From positions 47,260-111,259 of the forward strand of contig JASANG010002390.1 of the NCBI GenBank assembly GCA_030248215.1: DNA of 64,000 nt, read 5' to 3'. Under the pieces are notes generated by a model that did no database searches, was not told where the DNA came from, and saw nothing but the letters and a program-made list of their open reading frames with translations. Source of the DNA: Enoplolaimus lenunculus (lineage: Eukaryota; Nematoda; Enoplea; Enoplida; Thoracostomopsidae). Each line of letters opens with the position of its first letter. Position 1 is the stretch's first letter. Both the position numbers and the translations under genes were made by a program. Positions 21,191 through 34,700 of this stretch are shown here, piece by piece.

Positions 21191-24100
21191 GTATATATGC
21201 TTTAGTATGTAGAGCATGCACAGTTTTTGTCAAAACGCGTTAAATGTTTAATAGGATCCTTACGGTAGTATGATTTCCAGCTGAACTTTCGCAAATACTC
21301 AAGCAGTAACACTACGTGGTTTAATAGAGTGCGACCGGATATCCGGATTCGCTTTAATATCCATCAAAAACCGATATCTACAGTGGTGCTTCAGAATTTC
21401 AAAAACCTACTTTTATACAAGTATATAAGTGTCTTTAACATCTTGCTGCAATTGCAATTTTTGGCAAGTCGAGCAGTTCAGGTTTTGATATGCAGCAGTA
21501 AAAAGGAAAAATTAAGCTAACAATTTTAATTCAATAAACATATACTATTGCGCGACTCATGTTTAACCAGTGCACTAATTTAGATGCTATATTTGGTTAA
21601 TATCCGGTTCCGGTAAAAAATTAACTTCCGCTTCAGTTCCTGTACGGGATAAATTAATATCCGGACGCACCTTGAGTATAATATAGACCAGGGTGCAAAC
21701 GGAATTCAGCTAGTACGTAATACAGTTCCAATTCCGATTAAATGTATAATCTGATTCTGAATTTGCGTTTTGTTGTTATATTTTGCTTTACACGACTAAT
21801 TTCATTAAATTTAGAAGGGGATTCATTTCCGAACCTCCGCCCCGTGCGGCACCTTTGGAAAGAAAAATTTGTGTCGGTTTATATGTCGTTCGACGCAGCT
21901 TGCAGAGCTAAATTAAATGGCGTTTAATTCAGGGTGGCAACAAAGGTTCGGATTCGGATTCGGCAAAAATTTGAGGTTCGGATTCAGTTGTGGAAGAACC
22001 GAATCCAAAAGCCGAATCCAACAAATTTCGGCAATATGTTTTTTCATTTTTAAGCAATAAAATTTTTAAATACCTTGCTATAAAAATCAATATTTTTATT
22101 TCAGGTGAGAAATCTCAGAACTGACGTTGGGACGAAATATATTAACGTATTAAAAGTTAAAGGCTGGCATTGCGTTGATATTCGGAAACAAATTATAGAA
22201 TTCGGATTCGGCAAATTAGCACTGGATTCGGATTCGGTCAAATCGTGGATTCGGTGCCACGCTGAGTTTAATTTTCACAATTGAACTACTGTATGCAGTT
22301 ACCCGAATAAGAAGGCTGGTATTGATATTTATTTTTCCTTTCCAGGGGTTCCCACTTGTTATACGGTTACGGCCTTTTATTTATTTTAAATAAATGCACC
22401 CCATGTTAATTGCGCTCAACACTCTTTCTTTTATTCTTTCTTTTAGGCAGAACTAGCTTGCTTCGGTCGGAGCATTTTGTTGGCTGCCATACCCGTTAAT
22501 CTTTATTCTGGATTTAATAAAGTTTATGCGGGTTGCCTGGGCGTGTGTTGTACTGTAACACATCTGACTGGTCTAGGCCATTCTACTGCCGTGTTTCGTT
22601 TATGGACTCCAATTAGGACTTATGGACTCTATCCACCGACGGACTCTAATTAGAAATTACGAACTCATGTTGATTTGAACGCAAAATGCGGTGCCCTCTT
22701 ATTCGGGTTGTGCGCTTCGGCCAGCGGTCTGTGAAGGCCCCAACTCAGTTATTCTTATTACCATTCAACTCTGCTTAGAAAGCTGCGTTGAATAGTACAT
22801 AAATTACCTTACTTTGTGACAAAAATATCGTTGAAAAGCCCAAAGTCTCTAAAAAAATTTCAATGTGACCATTTTTGGGTGAATGTCGGCTGACGGCACT
22901 TAACGGTGACGAGAGCAATTTTTGTGGCATGTAGTGTTAGTGTAGGTAATAAAATTACTATCTTGTACAAATCGTTTGGCCATTGTTACTTTTATGGGCG
23001 TCACAGTAGATTAAGCGTATTCCTAAGCCTAAGCCTGATCGTTGCAAACATGTGTTCCTAAGCCTAAGCCTAAACAAAAAAAGTAATATAGAATCGAAAC
23101 CTACTTTTTTATAGACTCACCAGAAACCTAGACGCCCCTTAAAGTAACATGGGCCAATCGTTTAATACATAATTAATTTGCTTGATTAGTACTGAACTTC
23201 AAATTCAGTCGTATTAAAAGAGAAGATTGTGTAATTTTCATAATTTTCAGGACTTCAATAGTCATCGACACTTCACTTAGGTAGTGATGTTCTATTGATT
23301 TGCAATTTTTGCAATGTTTTCGTAATTTTAGTTGATAGTCTTAGCGAAATGGTTTTGTGCTCGAGTGCGCTGATGTGTCTGGTGTCGAAATACATTTTTT
23401 CCACTCTTGGTATAAAACGTTTTAAACACTACTTAAGCCTCGCCAATCTACACTCATTAGCCGGCAATTCGTGTTCAGACGGTATGGAACATTATCTCAC
23501 GCGTTTTGCGAAATGTGGTAAATAACTAAATTACTTCATAAACAAAATCAAAGCTTTTACTTAAGTTTTCTATGATAGTATGAATATGAAACATGAACTC
23601 GCAATTTTGGAATACTGAAATGGTGTTTTTCTGAAATATATACATACTGTTTCCTGTTCACATCAAACATCTTTGCTGTCGGATGCTGGCGGTACGTATG
23701 TATGTACGTCTTTGCTGCCTATTTATTATGCCATAACTAGCAGTTATCCGTAATGTATTCTTATACAGCCTTACAGCGCAGCAAATAAAATTTGAAATTT
23801 GTGATAAGTATTTTGTTCCGTGTTTACTTTTTCAGGTCGATTACTCAAACATCTAACAATGATAACTCCTACTCATGGCCGGATTGCTTTTGTGGAAAAG
23901 TTTTACTGCAGCGTATGTACTCTTGGCGACTACACAAACATTTTTAGTCGTTCATTTGCAGTGCACGAAAACATGTTCAAATACTCTACCAGAAGCAGAT
24001 ACTGCTGAGATTTCATCCGGATCACATAACAAACGGCAGTAATTTAATGGTTTTCTCAAACACTAAGGTCAATCTATAGGTGAGGGCAGTATAGGTGAGG

Positions 24101-27100
24101 GCCGTATCAGTGTGTATAAGCATATTCCTAAACCTAAGTCAAATTCTCAGCGTAATAATAAACATTCTTAAGCCTAAGTCTGAACTAGAATATTAGTCTA
24201 AAGCTTAATTGTAACTCCCGTGGAATTTGGTCCAGTCCTCATTTATACATGTGCCAACGCTTGGAAACGTTCGTAAGCGTTTTTGAAAGTCAGGACTCTT
24301 GCATCATGATTGTAGTCAGCCAGCAAAACTAATAATTATTGCTTAATGATTCAGATTGGACCATCTGACATCACGGTGAGTCCTGAGTTATCCAGCGGGT
24401 GGGGTAGACTGATTCACCGGCTGATATGCAACTGGGACTACAAAGAATGCACTCTGGCGTATAACGCAATTGTTTGCTACGGAGAGTTAAATTGTGTTGG
24501 GAATAAAACGCGCCAGTTCTTAATATCAGCTCAAGGTGAGTTCCAGACTCTGAAACAAAGTTTATAGCGAAATAAAAACTGAATTTAATTAATTTCATTT
24601 TAGTATGTACTTCTAATAACAGTTCGTTATAATAAATAAGGTCAAAAATGGTTTTTAATGATTTTATTGAACTCAAAATTGCCTTTAAATGGTTCAGAAG
24701 CTATATTTATGTATTTCAAGTTATAATAGTATATGTACAGTCACGAACAGAAGTGCAACCGTGATCGTTACCCAAGCGCGGTTCGAAACTTTCTCATTAA
24801 ATATTTCACATTGTCACAAGATTGATGTAACATCAATCTTTCGGATTTCGTAGAAATCATCCGCAAGTATTTTCGCTGTTTTAGGCGACGATCCACTACT
24901 GGAGTACCAGCTACAATGCTTCTATACACGCTTTTTTGTTTTGGATAAATATGAAAAACGAAATATGGACAACAGAGCGTTTTGGTTATCAAAAATTCTT
25001 AATCAGTTGCCAATCGTGCACCAAGCTAAAATGCTTTACCTGATGTTTGGACCAAGACTCAGAGGTTAGCAGGGTGCAAAGCGGAACTGCATTATACAAA
25101 TTCTGATATCGTCTTACGTCTAAGCTCCTGACGATACACACTTAGTTTGGTAGTGAATCGCACTTATGACAAAGGAGGCTAACCAGGGCTAAACTAGGTA
25201 CGAGCTATCTAAGACTAACTTCCAAGATTCATTAAGCCTTTAACAAAGTGTCAGCTATGTCTCATTTGAGTTAGATGTGAATTTTCTCAGCCATTACGCT
25301 GGGCCAGGAACGTACAAAGGACGCACTAGGTTCAGGATTAGACAAAGTTAAAATTTTGATTTATTGCATTTGGTACAAGATACATGACACAATAAAAAAA
25401 ATGGTATACCTTAGGTGATTTGATAGACAGACTGACAAGATTTGGAGAGTTCATTCTCGAGTTGATTGGCGCTGGGCGCTGATAGCAATGATAGCTTGCA
25501 AATTAGTTAACGTAATTGCTAAAAGAACGCGCTCCAGAATTTAGACTATGTATTTTACAAGGCAAGTTGCATACCTGGGGCTACCTGAACGTGGACTAGC
25601 CACCTTACCGCTATTTGGTCCGGTTTTAGGGAGTCGAATTTTGCTTGCAGAAACCGCAAAATTTGTGAACTATCAAGCCCCCAAATGCAAGTCTAGTTAT
25701 GTGAGCCTGAAATCCTATGCTTCCAGATTGACCGGCGTGAACTGCCTGAGTACCTCAGAGCCTTATTTTAAGCGCCCGGTTGGGTGAGGCTCGATGCGGG
25801 AATGACTTAATTGAGGTCTGAAAAGCCACGCTTGCATACCACATATCCTTAGGGAAGTTTATGGGATACCCTAAGGCACATTTTAATCCTAGGCAACAGT
25901 TAAGTATGTTTCTGACCGCGTCTGTTTCGTAGCATAATTTCATTTAGCCTTATTTCGAAGTCGGAGGCGTACACGGGCCACATGTCCAGCAGTTATATTG
26001 TCAACTAGGCGAGCAAATTTATGTCACTTTCCTTATGAGGGCTTGGCAAGCACCACTTAAGTCATGGGGCAAATTGAAAAATTTCCTGCATGACTGGGAC
26101 TCAGCTCTTTTGTCTGCCATTCCTAAATGCTTAGCATTAGGCTGTTGTGGCCTGCCCGTCATGGTTGACAATCATGCAGCTCGACTCAAAATGGTCAGAT
26201 TTGCAAAATAGTCATAAATTTTCTCCTAGGTAATTTTTGTAAGTTTCACAAACTGCGTATAAACCCCCAAAAATTTGAGACCAAATCAGTTTAAGAACCT
26301 GTGTTGTTGCAAACTACAGGAAAATTTAGTCTAAAAATTAACCCACACCCCTTTGTGGAACTGAGTAGTCATAGCTGGGCCCCGTTGCTCTCGTATACCT
26401 AATCCTACAGCGCTCTACGCGCATATCTAACACCCCCTGTCCTCGACGTTTTAACTGCAGCGCCTCGAATTTCCCAAGTGCACCGTGTCGCCATACAGTG
26501 CACCGGGAAAACCGGTTTGCTGTCGCGGCTCGAGCTCGCGACTGTAAAATGTTTGAAAATTGAAACTAAACTGAAAATGCAGCCCGTGCTCTGCTCTTAT
26601 ATACCCTTCCCAGGTCCCACATGATTGGTTTTTGCCTTCAACCAATGAGAAACCCGGAAACAGATGCGGCGAGGTGCGATATTATTGGTTACGACGAAAC
26701 GGCTGCAAGGAGCCAATGAAAAGAAATCAACAGTTAAAACCGGTGCGCTGTGATTGGACAGTTTAAATCTACGTGTAAAGTTGGCTGCCTTTCACAAAAA
26801 GGGGTCGCGCCGAACTATTGGGGTTCCCCATGTTTTGAGTAAGAGAGATGTAGGGAGATTTGGTACTACCGACTTAAGTTTGGGAGCCTGGTAAGGTTTG
26901 CAGATACGGTTTCGAAAGGTACTAAACCCACTAAAACAGCCACGTCGAATTTTGAAAAAAGAAACCCTGCCCACAGAATAGATAACAACATCTAGCCGCG
27001 CTAGCCCTGCAACCACCCAACCCTTGTCCTACCCCTATTAAAGTCAGTCCTTAGTGCCCCGTCTATCAATGGCCATACAGTGTACAACTGCGTATCTAGT

Positions 27101-28665
27101 CAGTTATGTGCGATCAGCTGACTCTGGTCGGCTCTCGGTGAGCATAAGGACAGGACGCAAACTTCTTGGGTGTAGAAACTGGTTGCATCAGCAAGCGGGT
27201 GAGTCGGCGTGAGGCTAGCAAACTACTCTATCAGGAGCTCGCCATCCCTTCTGCTTCGACGCGGGGTTACTTTGAGATAATTCCTCTCAATCGGCAAGGA
27301 GGAAACTCCAAGTCCAACAGGTGCCCCAACCATCGGGTGCCGTGAGTTTTAACCCGCTAAAAACATTCGGGTTCTCTCCCTTTCCGCCTGTACGAATCCC
27401 GTTTAACCCTCTATGAATCTGACTTCCCTTACTTCGCTAGGCGAGGGGGGCGCAGTAGATTGCATGTAGGGCGAGCTGACGCAACCTAATCCCCAGGCGC
27501 TACACCAGCACTAACAGGGGCATAGACCGATCAACAGTCCTATATAGCTGGGCGTCCCTCCGGAAGGCGTGTCCTCCGTTATCCCCTGGCAAGTTCTGAA
27601 GCGTGTACTTACTGTTATTTGCAGTTTCTTAAAAACTAGTTACCCTCCTAAGTTAATCCTTTAAGCAACTACACGAGTAGATAACGAGTTTCTCTAGTCA
27701 CAAGAATCTAGTCGCTTAAATTTGCCATTAGCGCACACTAGTCAAATTTTCGGAAACCGTAAACATGACTACAGCAGGCGAGAGGGGAAGGGTAGTGCCA
27801 CCAGTTCCCGTAAGCAGAGTAAGACCCCCAACATTTCTGGTTGAACTTAAAACCTGTACCTTAAACAGATGACCCTATTGAGAATTAGCGACAACGCCCG
27901 AGGACAATCCCAAAACCAATACATACGCTCATACAACAAAAAAGATATACTTGAATAACACAGATGCAAATAAGCTGAGTCCAGGCATAAAGCAAAGTTC
28001 AACATGTCTCCCCAGTGACTTTCCTTTTGAAACTTTGGACACACGTCTACCGTTACGTCGTCTTAACTGGTGACTGCACAGCGCTCGCCACAGTTAAATG
28101 GGTTTTAAAGTGGATTAAATTCGGAAATCTACCCAGTCGTGTTCTTCTACTCACGTAATATCTAGTCATGTGTTACCTAGTCAGGTTTCTAGATCTGCGA
28201 GGAGGTTAGGAGAGAAAGAAAAAAGGGAAGTGTGATACATCACAATTTCACTTAGTAGTGTCTGGCCAACGAAGCCAGGTTCGGTCATTATAATTAAAAC
28301 ATAAAGTTTGCAATTTATTCTGATGTAGCAGACCTGATACTGTCGTTCAGGCAGACACATGCGGAATACAACAACCCAATCACACCAAAATACTTATGTG
28401 TGCATATACAAAGATACAAATTTCCGCTAATAAAAACGATTACGTCAATCCAAAGCTCTATGTTTGCTCTACGTGTCCACGCGATCTCGAGGCTCTTTGT
28501 TTGTCCCCTCCCTTGGCTGAACGAAACCCTATCTAGGAGGGTAACCCGTCTCATTTGCGATCTATACTGAATCGGCGCGAGCTAAAAAGGAAATAGCATG
28601 GTGGTATCATAGAAAAACATACAGGTATTAGTGATATAGTATACATGAACAACAACAACAACAAC

Positions 28666-28715
<50 letters not shown>

Positions 28716-31700
28716 TAACAATAACGATAACATCACAAACGCTGGTTGCAGATCCAAATACGTTCTTGAGGTCCCGAAATTGGGTTCCTGAGAGCACGTA
28801 CTGTATTGACCCGAATAAGAGGGGGGTCCCCATTTTGAGTCCCGATCAATAGGAGTCCGTATCCCTAACAAGAGTCCGTAAGTGCATAGAGTCCCTAAAC
28901 CCTAATTAGAGTCCATAAATGACAATTATCCCAAATTGTAGCGCATAAAGGACTCCAGGCCTAAATAATTTGAGTTTGAAGCTTTAAAGCGTATATAGTT
29001 AAGTTTTGAAAGTACATTGGCGGGTTAAAAATAAATAACAGTCCGTAACCGAATAACAAGGGGGGTACCCTCTGGAGAGGCCAAATAAATATCAGGCCCC
29101 CTCTTATTCGGGTCACTACAGTAGCATGCCACAAAAGAAAGTGTCCCTAACAATATTACTAGAGTGATCAGCAAAATGGTTTGAGCCGTAAATTGCCTTG
29201 TATTTAAATTTATTCTTCATAATATTTGCCACAAAAACGGTAAAAATTTCGGTTCGTGCTGGAACAGGAACAGGAATTGAATTTTTGCAGTATCCAGCCG
29301 GAACAGTAATTCCGGTGTTGCCCTCTTGCGTCTTGTGCAATGTAACGTTAATATGATTCAATTAGACGAGCCGGCCAGGGTGCAACCGGAATTACAATTT
29401 ACTGGAACACGGATTTGAAAATATTACCGGAATCGGAACCGGAAAATGAAAAATACATGCCACCGAAAAATATATTTTAAATTTTCATAATCCACGGAAC
29501 CGAAATCTGCTTTTGATGGGTTATTTTCCGCATATGTCAAGGTTTACATACTATACAAATGAAATCTATTTTATTTTTATCCTTCATTTTTGTAAAATAT
29601 TTTAATTTCCACTGACCAAATTTTAAAACCGGAATTCTTAATTCCGGTAAAAAATTAGCGGAACCGGAACGTGGAAAAATGCCGGAGCCGGAACTGGATT
29701 TCCGGTTGCACCCTTACGCCAGCCAATATATTATATATGTACATTCAATAAAATTTCACGTAATGTGGTTAAAGGTTGTGAAATTGTTTTAGTTACATCT
29801 AACCGCCTTACCAGCATTTACATTTTTTCAAAACCCTTTAGTGCCGTGTTTCGGTTTCTAATTTGATTTTGACTACATTTAATTTGCTCTCGTGTGAAAA
29901 TATCTGAAGTGATTATTGCATCCATCAACCAATGTAAACGATTATGCTAGATAACATATTTTGGGCCTTTTATATCAGATCGTGTCGTGTGGGATCATTG
30001 CACAACTGTCGTCCCAACAGACTCTCAAACAATTAATGCATTGAAACAACTTGGTGAAACAATCGAGATCATGTGGAATAGCGAAAAGCATTGGATGCCG
30101 AACAGGGTGATTTCTATATTGGAAGAATTGATTTGTATGTTTAAACTATAATAAATTATAAGTACACAGTTTTTGTAAACAAACTTTAGTAGTGATGCTA
30201 TGTGCAATATTCATCATGAGAAAACATTTGTAACAGATATTGAAATTTTAGGGGTACCGTGCCGCAATGCTACTTAAAGTTTTTTGAGATGGTATTAAAT
30301 GCAAAACTTCAAACACGAATGCTAACAAAACTGAAGCACAAAATTTTTTCGACATGTTTATCCAAATGCTTGCAAAATTTTCATTTGGTCGAATTGGGCT
30401 GTACTTCGCCACTCTGAGCATTGGGAGAGGCATGAGTGCCCCTGCCTGTTGTTTCATGTGTCTATGGGAGCAGCTGTTCGTAATGTCAAAATTTTGTAGG
30501 GTATGTAAATTATAATCAGTTCTCCTTTTAGGCATACCGGATGGATGGATCATAGACAATCTAGCTGCGCTGCTTCTCTTCTGTCCTCTTGACATTTGCG
30601 TTAGAATCATGGTAAATCGTATCTCAAGTGGCCGTTTTCAAGAAGTTGGCGACATCTTTAATGGTGTAGTGTTGGTAATAATGTCTACTAGTCATGTAGC
30701 TGTCACGAAGTTATGAAAAATGTAACTGGCAAATATTCGTTTGATAAACACTGTTTTCGTTCAAACCAAACTTGACAGCTTATTTATGGCACATTCAGAC
30801 TGGTAATTCCTGTCTCATTTTTTTAACATTACGCTTTAAATTAACACTTGAATTTTGGTTCCAACAAATGAATCATGTAGAGATAGGCGGTCGCAGTCGT
30901 AAGTTATGGGCATTGACTAGTCTCGGTACAGAGACCAAATGCGAAAAACAAGTTACATTTTTCTCAACCTTCTTCGTATGAATATATGTCTGTTGGATAT
31001 TTGGTTTAGTATAACCATGACTGGATGATGGAGAGTATGAGGGGTTTAGATACATTCTGACTAAAGGACTCAAACAGAAAACAGCATCAGTAACCAATCG
31101 CCGACGCGCTTTAATCGTAACGAGTTTGGTTAAGCCTAGGCCATACCCCCTCGTCAGTCAGGGTGGGGTAAGATAAAATGTGGTCCGCGTGTGCGCTGAA
31201 GTGTAATTCTGGTCAAGTGTCATACACTACACGTATAACTAACAGTCCGTGACGAAAACAGAAAAATATAGTCACGGATAGAATTAAGCGCAACACGATC
31301 GCGACCCAAGCGAGTTCGATTCGCGATCGCGGTTGCACATGCAGTTTCGCGGTTACAGACGCATGGCTGGGATGGGCGCTCTCAGTTAAAAACCGAGACT
31401 GATGCTGAGATAGAATTCGAGACCGACAACTGACTACAACAGAATTAGTGCAACCACGATCGCGATCCAAACGCGGTTTGACTCTCGATCGCTCGCAACA
31501 ACTGATCGCGATCGCTCGCAACTGCAATTTTGACTGTTACAGACGTGGTTAAACTTGCGGTTACAGACGCGGTTACGTCCGCGGTTAAGTTAGCTCATTT
31601 ACTCTGTGCAGGCTTTACAAGCCAATGTGCGTATTATGGCCTTGTTGAGCGAAGCGAAACTCCGAGCGAAGGTCGGAGTTTCGCGAAGCGTTTTATGTTT

Positions 31701-34700
31701 TGTACTTCGGGTTCGAAAGGTGGATGTCCGTCTGTCCGTCCGAAAAGAATCTCAGGAACGGCTGAACCGATTTTAATAAACTTTTTTTGTTTGAAAGCCA
31801 ATTATCCTGGGTGTTAACCTCGCATTGGGGTTTTAAAATTTTAAGCCGTTTAATAGTTGCAAGCTAATTTGCATAATTAATTAAGCCTAAATTAGGACTT
31901 TCCACAATATTTCACTAATTATTACAGTTAGAAGCAATCTAATTTTAGCATTAAAGGGTTTTTGGGTGCGAGAAATCTGCGTAGAGTGTTTACAAACCTC
32001 CAAAACCGATAATTGAGCAGTTAGCTAATAGATAATTTGCATATTAGTATAGTTTATAAGCCTAAATTAGGAGTTTTTAAATTATTTCAATAATTAGGGT
32101 GGCTGAAGGGTTTTTGGGTGCGAGGATTCTGTATCAATTGTTTACAAACCTCCAAAACCGATAATTGAATAGTTAGCTAATAGCTAATTTGCATATTAGC
32201 TTAATCGACAAAACAAAATTAGGACTTTAAATTATTCCAAAAATTATTAGGGTGGCTGAAGGGTTTTGGGGTGCGAGGAATCTGAGGAAATTGCTTAAAA
32301 ACCTCCAAAACCGACAAAAGAATAGTTATCTAACAACTAATTTGCATATTACCTTAATTACTTACGTGTTTTCGAGCTTCGCTCAATAAATGTAGTCCCA
32401 CTACGACTGGTATACGTCCCTGTTTGTGGTTCTCAATTCTGATGCGAAAATTTTAAAGATACTAAAGATTTTGTTACATTACACATCAAAACTGGTTTAT
32501 TAATTAGAAGAATGCAACTACTGGTTTGATGTGTGTGGGGGTAAAAGTACGAGAATGGAGTACTCTGATAATATGAAAAGTGTGGTTGGTAAGCCATGTT
32601 GTAAACTGTGTTGGTGAAAGCTTATATATGACAGTGGCGGATCGACAGCTTTGCGGTAGGAGACGGTGCTTTTTCTATTCAGAATCTGCAATTTTAAGGC
32701 GAGTATTTTTTAATATCGCAAAATTTTCTTTGCGGCAGAGCCGGTGTGGGTGGGATTCAACCCCCACACCCTTGATTCCACGCTATCTACATGTGCAAAT
32801 TTTCTGACTCACGTTACCGTAGGTTGTTTATTTGATACTGCCTACGCCCATGCACACTTGATAGATACTAGGGTCAAAGCTAGTTTATAAATACGTGGTT
32901 TATGTTAGAATAGCAGGTAAACACGACACAATCCCGTTTGGGTGCGACTGTCGTTTAAACCGCAACTGGGACTGCAGTGCAAACCTCAATTGCGACTGCA
33001 GTACAAACCGCAGCTGCGAACGTAATTATATTCGCGACTACGATCGCCTTTCAAGCTTGAGCCGCAATCACTCAAAAACTCAAACGCGTCTACAAAACCC
33101 GCGACTACGATCGCCTTACAAGTTTGAGCCACGATCAATCAAAAACTCGTAAGCGTCTACAAAACCGCAACCGCAACCACAGTGGACCCTGCCGTTGTTT
33201 TTGCGCACTTAATTCTATCCGTGACTGTACATTGACTCTGTTGTTTCAAAATAGTTACTTCTTTTCGCGTTTTGAAACAAAGTAGTTGGTTGTGTTGCTG
33301 CTCAAATATTGTGACAACGCAAAAAGTGTGTAATAAGTTTTTGGCAAACCATCAATTCACGATTCATTTTAGAGTTTCTCTTTTTAATAAAGCTTTGAAA
33401 AGGAGCAAAAACGCAGTAAAGCGTTGAAAGCTGCGGGTTATTCTGGGTACGAATAAGTGGGAAATAGCACGAGAAATAAAATTTTGCCTCGGTTTTAGTT
33501 TCCTTTTATTATTTAATACAACCAGCAATTTTGATTAGATTCATAACGTTTTTACGCTATAAACTACAGACAAGTTCTAAAAACGCATTCATAACTTACG
33601 TTAGAAAATTTTCTTCTTCGTTTCGGTAACGGTTAAAAATGACCGAGACCGAGACTCGCGCAGTCTTGGTCTCAGATCTCGGTTTCTGACCGAGACCTTC
33701 CATCCCTGATGTTGTAATGCAACCCCATTCGTTGTTTTATGGTTTTAGATACTTCATAGGCGACAATTGAACGCAACTGTTGGTGTAAAGATTCTTCGGG
33801 CAGTAGCGTGTTCGGTGTCTACGTCTGATCTTCAGCATTCTGTGGCTGTCATTATCAGGACGCACAGTCAGAATATTTTTGAGTATTTCAGCAGTGGAGA
33901 TTTGAGTAGGTTTTAAGTTTTATGAGCATGTTGCATTTGTGACGCATAGTTCTGTTACGCAAAATTGCTTAACAACAGGGAGATTTGAGCTAGTGGAGCA
34001 AGACTCCTACCAAATTATTCCTAGAAACGCCAGTTTGTTTTTTTGTTATTTTGAACGCAACGAGATTCCGAATCCGAACCATGCATCCTGCAAAATTACA
34101 GCTATATCGATAATTATTGTTTGTTTTTAATATACCAACTTAAAACTCAAACATTGTTTTTCGACCTGCACAACTAATAACAGTTGTTACTCCAGCAAAT
34201 CGACTCCTTTCACAAACAAAAATAATTTCGTGTCTGACCTCAGTTCTTATGTACATTTGGGACCTGAAACGAAAGCTATTGATTTGACTTGTATTACAAG
34301 GTTGTTTAATATTTTTAGTGTTTAAAAAACTAAGCATATATCGCCGAACATTGTTGGATTCTGCTTCCAAAGCTAATGCTGTCGGGGTCAAGTCCTCCCT
34401 GACCTTGATTATCCAGCTGGTCATTGAACCACATTTGCAGCCAACCAATACCATGAGAACTAATTATCTATCATTACATATAGCTAGGTACTCGTTAACT
34501 TGCGATTCCCTATTGAGCAGCAAAATGGGATCGGTGCCTGTTCAGTTTCAAACGAACTAGGTTACCCTATGCAAAACAGCAGCATTTCCCCATCAGTGCA
34601 ACCTCCGGTTTACAGAGACATATGTATATTAACCAATCGTAGTGGGACTACGTTTATTGAGCGAAGCTCGAACACACGTAAGCAATTAAGGTAAACTATT

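Noticed and set aside
28551-28871. Minus-strand frames with long leucine or isoleucine runs
   Set aside because: They translate the (AAC)n/(AAT)n microsatellite.
31611-31660. Possible FBXO47 exon after TTTACTCTGTGCAG
   Set aside because: It lies inside the Tc1-like element and runs into a Helentron-like insertion. Extending the exon at 30,532 to 30,674 already supplies the expected residues.
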